A stretch of 31,693 nucleotides of DNA from Tieghemiomyces parasiticus (lineage: Eukaryota > Kickxellomycota > Dimargaritomycetes > Dimargaritales > Dimargaritaceae): the NCBI GenBank assembly GCA_027575765.1, contig JANBPT010000537.1, positions 1-31,693 on the forward strand. Reading direction: 5' to 3'. This document shows positions 27,603 to 31,693 of the stretch, one piece after another (positions within the stretch are counted from its first letter, which is position 1; the number at the start of each line of letters is the position of its first letter). The notes beneath the pieces were generated by a model. The model did not search any database. It worked only from the letters and a program-made list of their open reading frames with translations, and was not told where the DNA came from. Position numbers and translations under genes: made by a program.

Positions 27603-30600
27603 GCATCCTGGCCAGGTTGCACCTTGCGGAGGAACCAAGTCCCTCGGAAGTTGATGTAACGACCTTCCTCCGCGACCAAGCTAAGCGTCCCTCCCCTCTT
27701 CTTCCCGCCCCCCAAACTGGTATGGTAGGAATACAAGCGTCGTATCACCCTTTTTGTTTTTCTTCCCCAAAGTATGCCTGTATTAAATTTACACCAAAAG
27801 AGTTATCTAGCCCGTCGTAAGGGCCGGGTGCACTAGTTGGGTTTATTTGTACTCAAACGCGTACAGGCCTGTAGATTTAGATCAACCGTTATGTTGATAG
27901 ATAACTCCTTTATTACCACTCCTCTGGTCCGGTTTAGTCGAAAAATACCCCCTGATGCGGCGGCCAGGGAATATTAACAGACGGAGGTTCACTTGTTGCA
28001 AAAAGGGCTGGGTGGTAATTATAGAGAGAATCCCCCCCCAGTATCATATACATCTCACATTTGGTGACCTACCTTGTCGCCTTGAGCTGCCAGAATCCGG
28101 AAGAAATATGACCCCAAAAAAGCCTTGCTCAACGGTCTTAATTAGGCAACCGTGCTGAACCCGTTTAACAACAGTCTGGATGATGATTGCCACTAGATCT
28201 TCGCAAGTACATATCAGCCTCCTCCCAGCCCTCTGTTCACTTGACCAAGTGGTAGGCGGATCAGGGCGAGCCCAGCTGTCTTTTACCATTGTATGGGACG
28301 AATACTATAAATTAATGTTGCGACATGATGGTTTATACTAAGGAAAAGAGTAAAAGGCGTGTCAGTTAAGCTCCCCTCTGCCTATCACGACCGACCCATC
28401 GAACAGACAATCCTTGTCGACTGGTTGGTCATACGCATAATGAGGTGCTGACAGTGCGGAGTATATCCTGTTAACTACTAGCGGGACTTCGTACACCACT
28501 CTAAATAATTGTACATAAAGCCGATACAGGAAGTACCCCATGGCCAAACAGCCAAGGCACGGTTCGTGATTAACCAAGGTTGCTCAGATTGGGAGCTGTC
28601 AACGAATACCAGTCAGAGCTACATGGTACCTTCGTGGTATTCAATAGCGAGTAGGGAGTTTCGGTGAGCCAAGGGGGGCTGTACGGTGGGATCAAGGTTG
28701 GCTGTCTACGAGGAGGAAGAGCAGAGAGGAGGGGGTGCGGGTTGGCCTAAGTTTAACAGAAATCGAAGCAGACGTTCCACATTCCTCCCCTTTCTTTACT
28801 TTCGGATACTGCGATGCCGCTCACGCCGTCCCAACCATAACAGGACGAAAACCTAAACGGCTCGTCCGGTAGGTAGGAAGTTTTTGTCTGAACAGATCGT
28901 AGCAGTCCCTAAATGCTGGCCGAGTGATTGGCCTGGCACTTAATGCGGCCATCCCTTTCGTGTTCAAGTAGCTTCGGAGTCCGCCCCCACAAGGCCGGGA
29001 AATCCAGAAGCAGGCATTGGGAAGGCCCCTCTTTTTAGTTGTCCGCCCCTTTGAAGGTCCTAGGGTTGTTCCAGTTGGTCCAAATGACTCGGACGCGTAG
29101 CCAGTCAATGAAGGGACAGCAGCTTAGTGGATCCGGTCCTATCCCTCCCAACCAATACCAACGCAATGGCCCTGTAGCCCTCTGACTAAATGTGCTGGGG
29201 AGGGCAACCCCCCCCCAATCAGTGGGCCTCCGCGTCGTTCGTTTCAAATTCAGACTAAAGAGGTTCCCTTGTCGTCTCCGCTACCCCACTCACCCTATAT
29301 TCAATTTCTCCAGATCGGTAATGACCAACCACAGCGAACTTCCCCTCTCGCCCATTTGTTCAGAGTTGTGCACGCAGGTCTGTGTTGGGCAAATGGATGG
29401 CTCGGCCGTGATGTGGCCCCGGCCTATCATGCGCTTAGGAGGGGTGCTTGCGTGGCTCCGGCCCGTCCCAGGCTGATAAATGACCTTGCAAGCACCAGAG
29501 CTCATGGGTGGTACTTTGCAAAGCAAGACTCAACGTCTGTGCTTACGTGTGACTTTGGCACTCTCCAATTACATCCCCTGTCCAACTCCACGCTCGCGCC
29601 AGTGAGCCAGTCACTATCGAGTAGGTTCAGAACATTTATTTACCTAACCTTTCCTACTTGGCAAATGTGTTGACATGGATTGTGACTGGTAGCAGGCCAG
29701 AACCATTGTCTCGCTCCATCTGCCTACTCTATTTGATCAATTATGGCTCAGCGGTATCGGGCGTTAGGCTTGACCAACGGGCTCTTTCTCGGGTAAGTGA
29801 TTACCACCAACAAGGTGGGAGCAGAGCATGCTGGTTTAGATGCAAGGGAATCTTTATAAGGTACACTCTTGTCTAATGGTTCCAGGGCCAATATGTCATG
29901 ATGAGTGTGCCACATGGCCCCCTTCCAATCCAAACTCTAGGTCGAAGGTAGTAACAATAGGGTGGCAGAATTAAAAGGTGTCTGCCACAGCCGCCCTGTG
30001 GGAACCCCTGCACATTCGCACCACACCATGCATCATGTATACAATCGAGTGAGGTATTATACTGATGGCTCGAGTGGACCGCACCGCTTGGCATATGCGG
30101 CCAAGTTGTCCCGCGCATGCTGGGTATGTCCACCAGGCCCACCTCTCTCTGCCATCTCCACGCCACCCGTTCTCTACTGCACCTCTCGGGACTCCACGTC
30201 ATGATCCGGGGCTGCTCTCCCACCCTCACGCCTCAGCATAAGCCAATGTCTGGCCATGGTTATCTATTGCTTCTCCGAACGATAATCCACATCGTCTTCG
30301 TCGATCATTCTAGTCCACCCTCCTGTTTGTCCGGGTAATGCTTTCTCCTGTTTGTCCCACTGCCATCAGCGGACTTTGGCCCTCAGGGTGCCAGTATGTG
30401 TAGATAGGCCAGTCAGGCCCTATGGAGCAGCCAGAATCCACCCCCTTTCCGTTGCCTCCCCCTTCACCTCCCCATCTCCCCTCCTTTTTACCGGCTGAAG
30501 GTTTACCATTGGCCCAGTGGGGCGCCTTCTTCCTTTAGTAGATAAACGGGGTTGTGCCAACAAAAATAGTAATGCTATTTGCCATCTAATCACCACAAAG

Positions 30601-31693
30601 AGCGATGGGGTGATGGAGAGGGGGGGTGTCTAGTTGGACTGGATATGGCAACCGCTAATAATTGAAGGGATAGAGCCTTCTCCCCTCTTCAGCTTCGCCC
30701 ACACTCCTTATGGGGTGGTGGTATTTAAGGCAGGGCCCAAGCGCATTTATGTCGGGCACTTCCAAGCTGGGCCCCTGCGCACTTTAGCATCACCACTGCA
30801 CCCACCTCCCCTTTCCAACTAGGCTGGCTTATTAGGGCCTAGCCCGCTTCTGGTAGTTACTTTACCTACCTCATTGCCCCGGCCTTACTAATGCTGCACA
30901 TGGCGGCTGACATCCTTTTGCCCCTTTAGGTGTACGCTTACGCTCTCCGCCTAACCCTGATTTTGCAACATCAACAACCTCATCCCACCTTCCTAACCCA
31001 GTCCCTGCATCGGTGTGCATTAGCTTCGGCCTCTGCCGCCCAGTTTCTGACTGATAGTTTCTTGCCATGGCTCCTTGTACTGCGCTGTATCCTTCCCCAA
31101 CCTTGCATTATCCATGCAATTTGACGCTGGCCTAACTTGACCGGGGTACAGTCGTCGTTGCACTTATTCACCCATTTCCACCGCCAGTCTCGCTTCACGC
31201 TACACCGCCTGTGCCTCTAGATTTCCACCCCCTTTAGCTACTTCAGAGGATCCTGCCTCTCTACCAAAACCAGCGCAGTGGACACACCGTTGGTCAGACG
31301 CTGTACCACCAACTCTTGCCAGATTTAGTCCTACTTTACCCGTAGCCAGCGGATTTCCACACCCTTTCCCCTCAGCTGATTTCCGTCACCCGCTTGCCCG
31401 CTTTTAGCGTGACCGGCGACTATCTATTCCTTATCCGCCTTGGTCCATGGATAGTACACTTGGCTCTGGGTGGTGACCACCTTTCTGATGGGACGACTTG
31501 TCCAGCACTTCACCACCTCTGCTCCCCTCCTCCTCCACCACCTCCTGCACAATATTGCGAATCACCCTACACCCTTGTTTGCTGCCCACCAATACCCATT
31601 GGGCAATACTCATTTGTCCGTTTATATATGCCCTCTGGACTTGAAGGGTTGATGCCGTATCGAACCTCCCTACACTCCTAGCCTGTGCATTAG

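Larger units (their letters stand above)
26887..31693. other. Gene-poor region at the right end
   Basis: About 4.8 kb in which no open frame exceeds about 135 codons and none shows a motif I recognise. I looked for spliced exons, tRNA A and B boxes, retroelement motifs and tandem repeats. I found only a poly(A)-like site at 26984, a GA/GT microsatellite at 27558-27602, C runs at 28032-28039 and 29208-29216, and a pyrimidine-rich last kilobase (30.4-31.7 kb) that could be the leader or promoter of a plus-strand gene beyond the window. Confidence 0.5.

Noticed and set aside
28821..29108. 95-codon minus-strand frame in the gene-poor region, considered as a retroelement remnant
   Set aside because: No reverse transcriptase, integrase or gag motif and no terminal repeats nearby.
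31640..31693. Minus-strand GGTTCGAT resembling a tRNA B box
   Set aside because: Flanking bases do not form a T-arm and no A box lies upstream within tRNA length before the window edge.

Overview
The window looks like nuclear DNA from a filamentous, probably early-diverging fungus. Genes lie on both strands, are single-copy housekeeping genes, and several carry short GT-AG introns (about 120-190 nt). A Cet1-type (metal-dependent tunnel) mRNA 5'-triphosphatase, a Fol3-type dihydrofolate synthase, Vid27 and Utp22 together point to a fungus. Presence of a Pex4-like E2 and a GLTSCR1-domain protein fits a lineage outside the reduced yeasts. I cannot fix the genus; a zoopagomycote such as Dimargaritales is a guess. 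I see no bacterial, viral, CRISPR or recognisable transposon gene.

Left part (1-10.3 kb): a partial PEX4 peroxisomal ubiquitin-conjugating enzyme (minus, cut by the window edge); a six-exon coiled-coil gene of unknown function (plus); HTD2, a mitochondrial 3-hydroxyacyl-thioester dehydratase (minus); PIG-S/GPI17, a GPI transamidase subunit (minus); IFA38, the 3-ketoacyl-CoA reductase of fatty-acid elongation (plus); and CET1, the mRNA-capping 5'-triphosphatase (minus).

Middle part (10.3-25 kb): five plus-strand genes in a row, namely a GLTSCR1/BICRA-domain protein (SWI/SNF-type chromatin remodelling), UTP22 (small-subunit processome), an omega-amidase of the NIT2 type, VID27, and FOL3 (dihydrofolate synthase).

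Right part (25-31.7 kb): one small, intronless, unrecognised secreted-protein gene at 26374-26886 with its own TATA box and poly(A) signal, then about 4.8 kb in which I find no supported gene, only a GA/GT microsatellite and short homopolymer runs.

The genes do not form one pathway. HTD2 and IFA38 both act on 3-oxo/3-hydroxyacyl thioesters but in different compartments, so their proximity is probably chance. The layout is a set of divergent pairs (PEX4/coiled-coil gene, PIG-S/IFA38, CET1/GLTSCR1 gene) that may share promoters. I did not find a convincing undescribed system. The best leads are the orphan secreted protein, the unknown coiled-coil gene, a TATA-plus-GGCGA element shared by two promoters, RRPE-like repeats before UTP22, and hairpins in the gene-poor DNA. 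All exon boundaries were read by eye from splice signals, reading frame and recalled family conservation.
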